The position numbers and the translations under genes were made by a program. The notes beneath the pieces are model-generated. The model worked only from the letters and a program-made list of their open reading frames with translations. It did not search any database and was not told the DNA's origin. From NCBI RefSeq assembly GCF_013410655.1, contig NZ_JACCFP010000001.1, positions 3,557,501-3,621,500 on the forward strand: a stretch of 64,000 nucleotides of DNA, read 5' to 3'. Each line of letters begins with the position of its first letter. Position 1 is the first letter of the stretch. The stretch comes from Nocardioides thalensis (GTDB lineage: Bacteria > Actinomycetota > Actinomycetes > Propionibacteriales > Nocardioidaceae). This document shows, piece after piece, positions 8,834-18,091 of this stretch.

Positions 8834-9444
8834 CCGACACGGTCGAGCCGACCGCTCCCGCGCGGCCGGTGCTCCCGCCTCCGCCGGTGCCGCTGCGCAC
8901 CGAGCGGCTGCTGCTGCGCCCCGCGCGTCCCGACGACGCGCCCGACCTGGACTACTACGTCGATCCCGAGGTCGCGCGCTACCTGCCGTTCGCGGCGCTC
9001 GACCCGTCGGCGCTGCCCGAACGAGCGGTGACGCTCGCGAGCCGCACGGCGCCGTCCGAGCCCGGCGACGCGCTCAACCTCGTCGTCGAGCACGAGGGCC
9101 GGGTCGTCGGCGACGTGATGCTGCGTCTGACCGGACCGGCCCCGCCGGGAGCGTCGCCTTCGATCGGCGAGCTGGGGTGGGTGTTCTCGCCGTCGGTGGC
9201 CGGACGCGGGTTCGCGACCGAGGCGGCCCGCGCGATGGCCCGCCTCGGGTTCGAGCACTACCCGCTGCACCGCCTGATGGCGCAGCTCGACCCGCTCAAC
9301 ACCGCATCCGCGCGCATCTGCGAACGGCTCGGCATGAAGCACGAGGCCCACACCCGCCGCGACTTCCTGTCCCACGACGGCACCTGGAAGGACACCGCGG
9401 TCTACGGCCTGCTGCGCGAGGAGTGGGAGGCGGAGCGGGGCTGA
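8830..9444 (+). CDS. GNAT N-acetyltransferase (RimJ/RimL type)
   Basis: 204 residues. After a Pro-rich start, the domain opens with LRTERLLLRPARPDDAPDL, typical of the Acetyltransf_3 group that acetylates protein N-termini or small amines. The acetyl-CoA pyrophosphate-binding region is GRGFATEAARAM, and the family NTASARICERLGM motif follows. Translation probably couples to the upstream protease through the GTGA overlap. Substrate unknown. Convergent with the FHA operon; a small GGGGC-TGAG-GCCCC hairpin lies at the shared end. Confidence 0.9.
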   Translation: MTDTVEPTAPARPVLPPPPVPLRTERLLLRPARPDDAPDLDYYVDPEVARYLPFAALDPSALPERAVTLASRTAPSEPGDALNLVVEHEGRVVGDVMLRLTGPAPPGASPSIGELGWVFSPSVAGRGFATEAARAMARLGFEHYPLHRLMAQLDPLNTASARICERLGMKHEAHTRRDFLSHDGTWKDTAVYGLLREEWEAERG

Positions 9445-9457
9445 GGCCCCGGTCGGC

Positions 9458-10567
9458 TCAGAGGCGCTTGACCGTCATCGTCCGGTCACCGAACCGGACG
9501 ACGTCGCCGTCGAGCAAGGTGCTCGGCCGCCCGGCGGTGAGCGTGCGCGACATGCCCCGGCGTACGACGTACGACCCGTTGGTCGAGCCGCGGTCCATGA
9601 CGACCAGCGCGCCGTCGGGGGCGACCTGGAACTGCGCGTGCGTCTTCGAGAGCGACATGTCGGTGGACGGCAGCGGCACCACGTGGCGGACCGGCTCGCC
9701 GGGCCGCGGCTCTGGGCGGCGGCCGACGATGGCCAGGCCCTGCACCTCGAACGTCTCCCCCGTGTCGAACGCGACCTGCCAGCGGGTCGCCGCCGCGGCC
9801 TCCCGCAGCTGGGTGGCGGCGTCCGTCGGTGGCGGCGGCGCCGGGATCCGGGTCGCCGCCGGCAGCGGGTCGGGGCGGCTGCCGTTCGGGGTGGTCTGCG
9901 CCGGGCCGTCGGCGCGGTGGCTGCCGCCGGCGGGCGCGGGGGCGGGGACGACGGCGGGAGGGGGTACGGCGTCCGCGGCCTGGTCGGGCCGCGCGAGCGC
10001 CACGGCCGGGAGCGGCGTCCCCTGCGCGGGCGTCGGCGGCGACGGCAGCAGCCGCATCGCCGTCAGGTTGACCAGCTGCTGGGGCTGCTCGTCGCGGACG
10101 TCGTCCTGCTCGGGCCGGGGCCGCACGTCGACCACGATCGCGTCGCCGATCCGGTCGTGGAGCCCGCGACGCCGGCGGGCGGGGTCCATCGCGGCGGTCC
10201 AGCCCAGGGTCGCGGCGCCGAGGCCGAGGGTGGGCAGGCCGGCCACCCCGAGCACCAGCACGCGGGTCAGCGCGGCGCCGACGCCGATCGGCGCGCCGTC
10301 GAACTGCCGCACGACGCGGAGCCCGAGCATCGCCTTGGCCGGGGTCAGGCCGGTGGTGCCGAGCAGCACCGCGGTCACGATCCCGAGCAGGACGGCCACG
10401 CCGGCGAACACCAGCAGCGCGACCGGGACCGACGTACCACCGAGCTGCCAGACGGCCGCAGCGACGCCCGCCGCCACGCCCCAGCCGAGCAGGCGGTCGA
10501 CGGCGAACGCCGTGAACCGGCGCTCGAGGTCGGCGGCCGGGAACCGGCCGGTCTCTGTGTTCGTCAT
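9458..10567 (-). CDS. RDD-family membrane protein with C-terminal FHA domain
   Basis: 369 residues. Residues about 12-165 are an RDD domain with hydrophobic helices and the motifs RRFTAFAVDRLLG, KAMLGLRVVR and RRRGLHDRIGD. A Pro/Ala-rich linker follows, then an FHA domain (about 270-368) with GRRPEPRPGE, SLSKTHAQF and DRGSTNGSYV, the residues that bind phosphothreonine. It would present a phosphopeptide-recognition module at the membrane. It lies 29 bp after the larger FHA gene and is last in a phosphatase-FHA-FHA operon. ATG at 10567 is the start. Confidence 0.88.
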   Translation of the reverse strand: MTNTETGRFPAADLERRFTAFAVDRLLGWGVAAGVAAAVWQLGGTSVPVALLVFAGVAVLLGIVTAVLLGTTGLTPAKAMLGLRVVRQFDGAPIGVGAALTRVLVLGVAGLPTLGLGAATLGWTAAMDPARRRRGLHDRIGDAIVVDVRPRPEQDDVRDEQPQQLVNLTAMRLLPSPPTPAQGTPLPAVALARPDQAADAVPPPAVVPAPAPAGGSHRADGPAQTTPNGSRPDPLPAATRIPAPPPPTDAATQLREAAAATRWQVAFDTGETFEVQGLAIVGRRPEPRPGEPVRHVVPLPSTDMSLSKTHAQFQVAPDGALVVMDRGSTNGSYVVRRGMSRTLTAGRPSTLLDGDVVRFGDRTMTVKRL

Positions 10568-10596
10568 GGGTTCCCGAGAGGGCGTCGTCCCTGGGG

Positions 10597-12399
10597 TCAG
10601 GGCCGGGTGACCTGGATCGTGATGCCGTCGCCGAGGTTGATGATCGCGCCGGGGATCAGCTGTACGGCGATGCCGGGCTTGAGGTCCTCGGGACCGAGAC
10701 CCGGCTGGACGAGCACGGTGCCGTTGGTCGAGCCCATATCGGTGACGACAGCCGTGCCGAGGTCCGGGCCGCCGCCCGGGCGGACCTCGACGTGGGTCGA
10801 GGAGATCTCGTGGAGGCGGCTCGGCACCGTGACGAGCAGGGGCTGCTCGGTGGAGCTGAACCGTCGCGCCTCGGGGGCGCGGCCGATGAGCACGACGCGG
10901 TCGACCATGATCGTCTGGCCGTCGGAGATCAGCAGCTTGGCGACGGGCGCGGCACCGGCCGGCGCCGCGGGCTCCGAGGGCTGGGCCGGCAGCGGCGGGG
11001 CCGCCTGCCCGCCCGCGACCGTCAGGCCGTCGTGGTCGGGGTCCGCCGCCGGCGGCGGGGGCGGTGGGTAGCCGCCGGCCGTCGGCACCGCGCCGGTGAC
11101 CGGCTCCCAGGAGCCGATGCCGAGCGGCGGGGGCGGGGTGTCGGCCGGCGCATCTGGCACCGCGGGCGGCGGGGGCGGCGTCCACGCCGGCGGAGCGACC
11201 TCGGCCCCCGGAGCCTCGGGGGCGGGCGGGAGGTCGGGCGCGACGGGCGGAGGCACGGTGTCGTCGACGCCGGCCGGGCTGTCGTAGGGCGTCACCCAGC
11301 CGTCGGGAGCGGGCTCGGACGGCGGAGCCGGCGCCCCGGCGGGCTCCCAGCTCGGCGCCTCGCCCGACGGTGCGGCGGCAGGCTCGGCGGGGGCGTCCGG
11401 CGTGTCGGGCAGCGGGTCGGTGAGCGGGTCGCCGCCGACGGCGGGCATCACGTCTGTCGGCAGCAGGTCGGCCCCGTCGTCGGCCGGCATCGGCTCGTTC
11501 GGCGACGTGCCGGGGGCGAGCTCGTCGAACGGCGACATCTCGCCCGGCTCGGCGGACTCGTCGACTGCGGCCTCGGCGTCGACCGCGGGCTCCTCGTACG
11601 GCGACTCGGCCGGGGCCTCGTCGGCAGGCGTCTCGTCGACGGGAGCGTCGTCGACCGGTGCCTCGTCGACCGGTGCCTCGTCGACCGGTGCCTCGTCAGC
11701 CGCCTCGAAGGGGGCGCCCTCACCGCCGGACACCTCGGCCGGCGTCAGCTCCTCGAGCCGCTCGGAGCCGTCGGGATGCGTGTCGCCCGCCGGGACGACG
11801 ACCGGAGCCGCCCCGTCGTCGCCGATCAGCGAGTGGTCGGAGATGCCGGCGACCGGCTCGGCGGTCTCGGCCTCGGGTACGGCGGCCGCGGCCGCCGGAG
11901 CGGCCTCCGCAGCGGACGCGGGGGCGGCCACGGCCGCCGGGCGGTCGACCCGCCCGACCCGCACCAGGCCCGTCGTCACCGGGAAGTCGGCGTCGGCGAC
12001 CGGCTCGCCGTCCTCGGCCGGCACCTCGATGCGCAGCGCGGTGACGTCGTCGAGGCTGCGCTCGGTCCAGGTGGCGCCGGCGCCGCCGTCGAGCACGACC
12101 TCCTCGCCACCGGCGGTGAGCGTGGCCGTGACGCCGGACCCGCGCAGCAGGACGTGGGTGGGTCCCTCGGATGCGCCGACGAGCACGAAGCCGGGCAGCT
12201 TGCTCAGCCCGGATGCGAGTAGACCGTCGAGGACCTCGTCGAACCCGCCTCCGCCGTCGACGAGGGACCAGAGATCGATGACGCGGTCGCGCTCGGACTG
12301 CGGCAGCAGCACGGTGACCTGCGGCCCGAAGACTGCGAACCACGGCCCGGCCCGGTAGGACCAGGCAGCGGTGCCCGGTCCGGTGGTCGTGTCACTCAT
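10597..12399 (-). CDS. FHA-domain protein with long acidic Pro/Ala-rich linker
   Basis: 600 residues. A globular N-terminal domain (about 1-160) precedes a low-complexity acidic stretch of roughly 300 residues rich in Pro, Ala, Glu and Asp. This includes a tandem PVDEA array encoded by near-identical 15-bp DNA repeats. The C-terminal ~100 residues form an FHA domain (VLIGRAPEARR, ISSTHVEV, DMGSTNGTVL). FHA domains bind phosphothreonine peptides, so a Ser/Thr kinase substrate or adaptor role is likely. Its start overlaps the phosphatase stop by 4 nt (ATGA). Confidence 0.85.
   Translation of the reverse strand: MSDTTTGPGTAAWSYRAGPWFAVFGPQVTVLLPQSERDRVIDLWSLVDGGGGFDEVLDGLLASGLSKLPGFVLVGASEGPTHVLLRGSGVTATLTAGGEEVVLDGGAGATWTERSLDDVTALRIEVPAEDGEPVADADFPVTTGLVRVGRVDRPAAVAAPASAAEAAPAAAAAVPEAETAEPVAGISDHSLIGDDGAAPVVVPAGDTHPDGSERLEELTPAEVSGGEGAPFEAADEAPVDEAPVDEAPVDDAPVDETPADEAPAESPYEEPAVDAEAAVDESAEPGEMSPFDELAPGTSPNEPMPADDGADLLPTDVMPAVGGDPLTDPLPDTPDAPAEPAAAPSGEAPSWEPAGAPAPPSEPAPDGWVTPYDSPAGVDDTVPPPVAPDLPPAPEAPGAEVAPPAWTPPPPPAVPDAPADTPPPPLGIGSWEPVTGAVPTAGGYPPPPPPAADPDHDGLTVAGGQAAPPLPAQPSEPAAPAGAAPVAKLLISDGQTIMVDRVVLIGRAPEARRFSSTEQPLLVTVPSRLHEISSTHVEVRPGGGPDLGTAVVTDMGSTNGTVLVQPGLGPEDLKPGIAVQLIPGAIINLGDGITIQVTRP
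11648..11692. repeat. Three tandem 15-bp repeats inside the FHA gene
   Basis: TCGTCGACCGGTGCC occurs three times without gaps (11648, 11663, 11678), with degenerate copies on both sides. On the coding strand each unit encodes a pentapeptide of the Val-Asp-Glu/Asp-Ala-Pro type. Such arrays are prone to copy-number change. Confidence 0.9.
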
Positions 12400-13220
12400 G
12401 GGAGTGCCCCCAACTTCTGCTCGAGACTCACCCTCTGCGCTTGGGAGTCGTACGGCGTGTCCTCGCCCAATCCCACCACATCCACGACGAGGGCGGTCGC
12501 GTTGTCACGTCCGCCCGCGTCCAGGGCCGCTGCCACGAGCTGGTCGGCCGCGTCGCGCGGGTCCTCACAACGGGCGAGCACGGCGGCGATCTGGTGGTCG
12601 TCGATCATGCCGCTGATGCCGTCGGAGCAGAGCAGCAGCCGCTCCGCGGAGCCCAGCGGCAGCAGGAAGTAGTCGGCCTCCGCGAGGACGGTGCCGCCCA
12701 GCGCGCGGGTGATGACGTTGCGCTCGGGATGGTCGACGGCCTGCTCGGCGGTGAGCTGGCCCGCGTCGACGAGCTCCTGCACGAGGCTGTGGTCGACACT
12801 CACCTGGTCGAGCTCGCCGTCGGTGAAGCGATAGATCCGCGAGTCCCCGACGTTGGCGAGCAGCCAGTGCGCCGTGCCGTCGTCCTGCTCCACGAGCAGC
12901 GCGACCACCGCCGTCGTACCGGCGCCCGACGTCGGGATGCCCGCCGCGTGCTGCTCGGCGTCGTACTCCCGGATCCGGAGCTGGGCCGCGAGCAGCGTCT
13001 CGGCGATCGCCTCGGCGCCGCGGGTGGCGTCGTAGCCGTCCTGCGCGAGCCGCTCGAACTCCTCGACGACGATCCGGCTGGCGACGTCGCCGGCGTCGTG
13101 GCCGCCCATCCCGTCGGCGACGACGAACACCGGCGGCGCGACGAGGAAGGAGTCCTCGTTGGCCTCACGGACCAGCCCGACATCGGTGGCGGCGGCCGCC
13201 TGTACTTCCACGCGCTTCAT
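12396..13220 (-). CDS. PP2C-family protein serine/threonine phosphatase
   Basis: 274 residues forming one PP2C/SpoIIE-like catalytic domain. The metal-binding motifs are NEDSF at 21-25, VADGMGGH at about 34-41, LLCSDGISGMI and GGRDNATALVV near the C-terminus. It dephosphorylates phospho-Ser/Thr proteins with Mn/Mg. ATG at 13220 was preferred because GGGAGAG lies just upstream; an earlier in-frame start at 13274 lacks this. First gene of an operon with two FHA proteins. No Ser/Thr kinase gene is in the window, so its kinase partner must be elsewhere. Confidence 0.93.
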   Translation of the reverse strand: MKRVEVQAAAATDVGLVREANEDSFLVAPPVFVVADGMGGHDAGDVASRIVVEEFERLAQDGYDATRGAEAIAETLLAAQLRIREYDAEQHAAGIPTSGAGTTAVVALLVEQDDGTAHWLLANVGDSRIYRFTDGELDQVSVDHSLVQELVDAGQLTAEQAVDHPERNVITRALGGTVLAEADYFLLPLGSAERLLLCSDGISGMIDDHQIAAVLARCEDPRDAADQLVAAALDAGGRDNATALVVDVVGLGEDTPYDSQAQRVSLEQKLGALP

Positions 13221-13261
13221 CGACTCTCCCTGCCGCCCGGCCCGGTCCGGCGTCATCCGAC

Positions 13262-13267
13262 TACCGT
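13262..13267 (+). promoter_or_regulatory. -10 box of a leaderless promoter (XPB-partner gene)
   Basis: TACCGT followed by 7 nt and GTG at 13275. Confidence 0.6.
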
Positions 13268-13274
13268 TGTGCAC

Positions 13275-15560
13275 GTGGCGAGGGGAGGCAAGGCAGACAC
13301 GCAGCCGACCGGATATCGGTCCCTCGCCGACCAGCTGCGGTCATGGCCCGACGAACGCATCACCCGACTGCTCCTCGACCGCCCCAACCTGGCCACTCCC
13401 GCCCCTCACGATTTCGGACAACTCGCCTCCCGCGCCGCCTCCCGCAGCTCGGTCGCGCGAGCGATCGACATCCTGACGCGGGGCGAGGTCTCGGTGCTAG
13501 ATGCCCTGGTGGTCGCGGGCCAAACCACGACCGCCGAGATCGCGGCGATCGTCAACGCCGACGAGGCATACGTCGCCGCGACTGTCGTGCGCCTGGTCGA
13601 CCTCGCGCTGGCGTGGGAGTCGCCCGAGGGACTGCGCCCGCTGAGCACCGTCGCCGACTGCCTCGTCGGCGGCGCCGAGATGGGAGTGAGCGGGCTGCGG
13701 CCGCGCTCCGCCGAACGCCGGTCGGTCGACGAGGTCGCCGCCGTCGTACCGACCCTGTCGCCGGCGGCACGGGCGGCGCTGGAGAAGGTCGTGGCCGAGG
13801 GAGGTACGGCGCAGGCCGGCACCGCGCGGGTGGGGATCCACCCGGGCGAGGAGTCGAGCCCGGCCGAGGAGCTCATCGCGCACCGGCTGCTGCTCCCGGC
13901 CGGCGAGGGCCTGCTCGTCGCGCCGGGCGAGGTCGGGCTCGCGGTGCGCGGCGGACGCACGACCACCGACCGGATCGACCTCGCGCCCGACATCGCCTGG
14001 GCCGAGCGGCCGGTCCGGCTCGTGTCGTCGACGGCGGCGGGCGCCGCGGCGGAGTTCGTGCGGCACGCCGAGCAGCTGCTCGAGTGGTGGGGTGCCCGCC
14101 CTGCGGCGGCCCTGCGTACGGGAGGGCTCGGGGTCCGCGAGCTGCGCGCGGCGGCCGACCACCTCCAGGTCGGGGCCGCCGAGGCGGCGCTCGTCATCGA
14201 GACCGTGCACACCGCCGGACTGCTCGCGACCCGTGCCGATGCCGACGGCAACCCGGCGTGGGTGCCGACCGACGCGTTCGACGCGTGGGTGGCCGACCCG
14301 GTCGCGATGCGGTGGGCGCTCCTCGCCCGCGCGTGGCTGACCAGCCCGCGGCTGCCGTCTTTGGTCGGCGAGCGCGGTCCCGACGGCAAGCCGTGGAACG
14401 CGCTGACGCCCGAGCTCGCCTCCGCGTTGATGCCCGAGGCGAAGCGGATGGTGCTCGCCGAGCTGGTCGCCGCACCGGAGGGCCACGGGCTCGCCTCCGG
14501 CACCGGCCTCTCCTCTCTCGTGGGCCGCCTCGCCTGGCTGCGGCCGCGCCGCCCCCGCACCCGCACGGACCTCGCGGCCTGGGCTCTGGAGGAGGCGGGG
14601 CGGATCGGCCTGCTCGGGCTCGAGGCCGCGGCGCCGTACACCTCCGCGCTGCTGGCGGGCGACGACCCGGCGCCGGTGCTCGCCGAGCTGCTGCCGCCGC
14701 CCGTCGACCACGTGCTCATCCAGGCCGACCTCACCGCCGTGGCTCCCGGCCCGCTCGAGCCGGGGGTGGCCCGGTCGTTGCGGCTCGTCGCTGACGTCGA
14801 GTCGCGTGGGGCCGCGACTGTCTACCGGTTCACGCCGGCGTCGGTACGGCGCGCGCTGGACGCCGGGTGGTCGGCGGCGGAAACCCACGCGTTCCTGGCG
14901 GCGGTGTCGCGCACGCCGGTCCCGCAGCCACTGACCTACCTGGTCGACGACGCCGTGCGGACGTTCGGCCGGCTGCGGGTCGGCATCGCGGAGTCGTTCG
15001 TGCGCTCCGACGACGAGGCCGCGCTCGCCGAGCTGCTGCACCACCCGAAGGCCGGGTCACTCGGGCTGCGCCGGATCGCTCCGACCGTCGTCGTCAGCAC
15101 GACCCCGCCCGACCTGCTGCTGCCGCGGCTGCGCGAGATGGGGCTGGCGCCGGTCGCGGAAGCGTCGGACGGCACGGTCCACGTCGGCACCGCCGAGCCG
15201 CTGCGGGCGCGGTCGCCGAAGGAGGCGCAGGAGCACCGGCGGGCGCTCGGCGAGGCGCGGCACGCGACGCAGGTCGCGGTCGCCGTACGGAAGCTCAGGG
15301 AGGGTGACGCTGCCGCGCAGTCACGCCCGGCGTCGGCCGACTCCCCCGCCAACGCGTTGTCCGCGCTTCGCGACGCGATCGAGCGCCGTACGTCGGTGAC
15401 GATCGGCTTCACCGACAACCGCGGTGTCCTCAGCGAGATCACCGTCGACCCCCTCCGCGTCGAGGGCGGCCAGCTCACCGCCCGCGACCACGCCGATCCC
15501 GAGGGCACCCGCACCTTCCCCGTCCACCGGATCAGGACCGTCAATCCCGCCGGCACCTGA
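13275..15560 (+). CDS. Helicase-associated (XPB partner) protein, Rv0862c-like
   Basis: 761 residues, no helicase ATPase motifs. The N-terminal ~140 residues contain winged-helix-like segments (SLADQLRSWPDERITRLLLDRPNL, shown here only by its start and end). The C-terminal ~250 residues match the Helicase_C_3 / XPB-domain-3 type found in actinobacterial proteins encoded next to XPB. Around residue 480 the LPPPVDHVLIQADLTAVAPG motif is typical. Function is unknown but probably linked to the downstream helicase. GTG at 13275 was chosen because a TACCGT box lies 7 nt upstream. Gap to the helicase gene is 105 bp, with its own promoter. Confidence 0.85.
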   Translation: MARGGKADTQPTGYRSLADQLRSWPDERITRLLLDRPNLATPAPHDFGQLASRAASRSSVARAIDILTRGEVSVLDALVVAGQTTTAEIAAIVNADEAYVAATVVRLVDLALAWESPEGLRPLSTVADCLVGGAEMGVSGLRPRSAERRSVDEVAAVVPTLSPAARAALEKVVAEGGTAQAGTARVGIHPGEESSPAEELIAHRLLLPAGEGLLVAPGEVGLAVRGGRTTTDRIDLAPDIAWAERPVRLVSSTAAGAAAEFVRHAEQLLEWWGARPAAALRTGGLGVRELRAAADHLQVGAAEAALVIETVHTAGLLATRADADGNPAWVPTDAFDAWVADPVAMRWALLARAWLTSPRLPSLVGERGPDGKPWNALTPELASALMPEAKRMVLAELVAAPEGHGLASGTGLSSLVGRLAWLRPRRPRTRTDLAAWALEEAGRIGLLGLEAAAPYTSALLAGDDPAPVLAELLPPPVDHVLIQADLTAVAPGPLEPGVARSLRLVADVESRGAATVYRFTPASVRRALDAGWSAAETHAFLAAVSRTPVPQPLTYLVDDAVRTFGRLRVGIAESFVRSDDEAALAELLHHPKAGSLGLRRIAPTVVVSTTPPDLLLPRLREMGLAPVAEASDGTVHVGTAEPLRARSPKEAQEHRRALGEARHATQVAVAVRKLREGDAAAQSRPASADSPANALSALRDAIERRTSVTIGFTDNRGVLSEITVDPLRVEGGQLTARDHADPEGTRTFPVHRIRTVNPAGT

Positions 15561-15653
15561 GCGTTCGTTGCCGAGTCGGCTCGTGATCACCAGCCGACTC
15601 GGCCCTCTCCCGACGTGAAGATGAGCCGACTCGGGCATCCACCGCAGGCTCCG

Positions 15654-15659
15654 TAGACT
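15654..15659 (+). promoter_or_regulatory. -10 box of a leaderless promoter (XPB helicase gene)
   Basis: TAGACT followed by 6 nt and GTG at 15666; the same hexamer and spacing occur before cysS. Confidence 0.62.
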
Positions 15660-15665
15660 CGTCCG

Positions 15666-17327
15666 GTGACCGACGGCCCCCTCATCGTGCAGAGCGACAA
15701 GTCGCTGCTGCTCGAGGTCGACCACCCGCAGGCCGCCGACTGCAGGCGTGCGATCGCTCCGTTCGCGGAGCTGGAGCGCAGCCCGGAGCACATCCACACC
15801 TACCGGCTCACGCCGCTCGGTCTCTGGAACGCCCGCGCCGCGGGGCACGACGCCGAGCAGGTGGTCGACACGCTGCTGAGCTACAGCCGCTACGCCGTGC
15901 CGCACAGCCTGCTCGTCGACGTCGCGGAGACGATGGCGCGCTACGGCCGGCTGCGGCTCGACAAGCACCCGACCCACGGCCTGGTCCTCACCTCCACCGA
16001 CCGGCCGGTGCTCGAGGAGGTGCTGCGCGCCAAGAAGGTGCAGGGCATGCTCGGCGAGCGGCTCGACGACGACACCGTCGCCGTCCACCCGAGCGAGCGC
16101 GGCAACCTCAAGCAGGCGCTGCTCAAGCTGGGCTGGCCGGCCGAGGACTTCGCCGGGTACGTCGACGGCGAGGCGCACCCGATCGAGCTCGCCGAGGACG
16201 GCTGGTCGCTGCGCGACTACCAGGCCGACGCGGCGGAGTCGTTCTGGCACGGCGGCAGCGGCGTCGTCGTCCTGCCCTGCGGCGCCGGCAAGACGCTCGT
16301 CGGGGCCGCCGCGATGGCCCACGCCAAGGCGACCACCCTCATCCTCGTGACCAACACCGTCAGCGCCCGGCAGTGGAAGGACGAGCTGGTCCGCCGTACG
16401 TCGCTGACGGCCGACGAGATCGGCGAGTACTCCGGCGCCGTCAAGGAGATCCGGCCGGTCACCATCGCGACCTACCAGGTCGTGACGACGAAGCGGAAGG
16501 GCGTCTACCCGCACCTGGAGCTGTTCGACGCCCGCGACTGGGGCCTGATCGTCTACGACGAGGTGCACCTGCTGCCCGCGCCGATCTTCCGGATGACCGC
16601 CGACCTCCAGGCCCGGCGCCGGATCGGCCTCACCGCCACGCTGGTGCGCGAGGACGGCCGCGAGGGCGACGTGTTCTCACTGATCGGGCCCAAGCGGTAC
16701 GACGCGCCCTGGAAGGACATCGAGGCGCAGGGCTGGATCGCGCCAGCCGACTGCGTCGAGGTGCGGGTGACGCTACCGGAGGCGTCGCGGTTGACCTACG
16801 CGACCGCCGAGCCGGAGGAGCGCTACCGCCTCGCCGCGTGCACCCGCGAGAAGGTCGGCGTCGTCAAGAGCCTCGTCGCCCGGCACTCCGACCGGCCGAC
16901 GCTGGTGATCGGGCAGTACCTCGAGCAGCTCGAGGAGCTCGGCGAGGAGCTCGACGCGCCCGTGATCACCGGAGCGACGTCGGTCAAGGAGCGGCAGCGG
17001 CTCTTCGACGGGTTCCGCTCGGGCGAGATCGGCCTGCTGGTGGTGTCGAAGGTCGCCAACTTCTCGATCGACCTGCCGTCGGCCGAGGTCGCGATCCAGG
17101 TGTCCGGCTCGTTCGGCTCCCGCCAGGAGGAGGCCCAGCGCCTCGGCCGGCTGCTGCGACCCGGCGACCCCGGTCCCGACGGCGAGCGCAAGGTCGCCCA
17201 CTTCTACACGCTCGTCTCGCGCGACACGGTCGACGCGGAGTTCGCACAGAACCGCCAGCGGTTCCTCTCCGAGCAGGGCTACGCCTACCGGATCGTCGAC
17301 GCCGGCGACGAGCTCGCCGAGACCTGA
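15666..17327 (+). CDS. XPB/Ssl2-type (ERCC3) DNA helicase
   Basis: 553 residues, superfamily 2 helicase. The N-terminal ~190 residues are the XPB damage-recognition-like region. The first RecA domain has Walker A LPCGAGKT (GAGKT at about 205-209), the DEVH box (about 298-301) and motif III GLTATLVRED. The RED triplet of that last block is characteristic of XPB. The second RecA domain includes VISKVANFSIDLPSA-like and QRLGRLLRPG motifs. It should unwind DNA 3'-5' in repair or transcription. Orthologue of mycobacterial Rv0861c by architecture and by its partner gene upstream. Convergent with the next gene, one base apart. Confidence 0.93.
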   Translation: MTDGPLIVQSDKSLLLEVDHPQAADCRRAIAPFAELERSPEHIHTYRLTPLGLWNARAAGHDAEQVVDTLLSYSRYAVPHSLLVDVAETMARYGRLRLDKHPTHGLVLTSTDRPVLEEVLRAKKVQGMLGERLDDDTVAVHPSERGNLKQALLKLGWPAEDFAGYVDGEAHPIELAEDGWSLRDYQADAAESFWHGGSGVVVLPCGAGKTLVGAAAMAHAKATTLILVTNTVSARQWKDELVRRTSLTADEIGEYSGAVKEIRPVTIATYQVVTTKRKGVYPHLELFDARDWGLIVYDEVHLLPAPIFRMTADLQARRRIGLTATLVREDGREGDVFSLIGPKRYDAPWKDIEAQGWIAPADCVEVRVTLPEASRLTYATAEPEERYRLAACTREKVGVVKSLVARHSDRPTLVIGQYLEQLEELGEELDAPVITGATSVKERQRLFDGFRSGEIGLLVVSKVANFSIDLPSAEVAIQVSGSFGSRQEEAQRLGRLLRPGDPGPDGERKVAHFYTLVSRDTVDAEFAQNRQRFLSEQGYAYRIVDAGDELAET

Positions 17328-17328
17328 G

Positions 17329-18048
17329 TCAGGCGAACACGTCGTCGAGGTCGGCGTCGACCTCGAGGATGTCGTTCTCGAACCCCAACGCGGGGTGGCT
17401 CGTCTCCCCCACCGGGGCAAGTCGTACGACGATGCCGGTCTGGACGTCGAGAGTGACGTCGTAGTGGTCGGGATAGACCGTGCCCACCGGGATCGGCTCG
17501 CCCGCGTTGTCGACCTCCCAGGACACCTCGCTCCACAGCAGCTCGCAGCAGCCGCACTGCGGGTCGTAGCCGGGGAGCGCCCACAGGTCGGCGCGCCACG
17601 AGGGCCGGCCGCCGACGCTGTCCTCACGTGGGTTCCGTACGTCGACGCTGTGGCTGAGCTCGTGCGGGTCGAGCATCGCCACCCACTGGTAGTTGCCCCA
17701 CATCGGGTCTCCGTAGCAGAGCTGCCAGTCATCGGGCCGTGCGCTGACCAGGCCGTCGGCGCGCAGGGGCGGCGCCACCTGGTCGGGCGTCAGCCATTCC
17801 GGCTCGCTCGGGGGAGCCGGCGGAACGCCGTTCGTGCTGAACATGACCACAGCGGAGCCGCCTGCTTCCTCGGCGACCCGGTGCCGCCGGCCGTCGGCGT
17901 CCACGACGAGCAGGTCCCCCGGCCGCCGTACCCACGCCTCCACCTCGCCACCGTCGCTGCGGTGCCGGAAGTGCAGGGTGCGCCAGCGCCACGGCGAGCT
18001 GCGCGCGAGCGCGAGGAACGCGTCGACGGACAGGACGGGCTCGGTCAC
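17329..18048 (-). CDS. Conserved hypothetical protein, actinobacterial
   Basis: 239 residues, soluble, acidic. I do not recognise a named domain. The sequence alternates conserved tryptophans (SSPWRWRTLHFRHR at the start, WQLCYGDPMWGNYQWVAML in the middle) with a CGCCELLWSEV segment. The ending, YDVTLDVQTGIVVRLAPVG, is typical of a family of short actinobacterial proteins of unknown function. Start is GTG at 18048. Its stop lies one base from the convergent helicase stop. No export signal. Confidence 0.7.
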   Translation of the reverse strand: MTEPVLSVDAFLALARSSPWRWRTLHFRHRSDGGEVEAWVRRPGDLLVVDADGRRHRVAEEAGGSAVVMFSTNGVPPAPPSEPEWLTPDQVAPPLRADGLVSARPDDWQLCYGDPMWGNYQWVAMLDPHELSHSVDVRNPREDSVGGRPSWRADLWALPGYDPQCGCCELLWSEVSWEVDNAGEPIPVGTVYPDHYDVTLDVQTGIVVRLAPVGETSHPALGFENDILEVDADLDDVFA

Positions 18049-18091
18049 CCCGCCACCGTCGCACGCCGACCGGCCGCCTGCAGAGCGGGTT

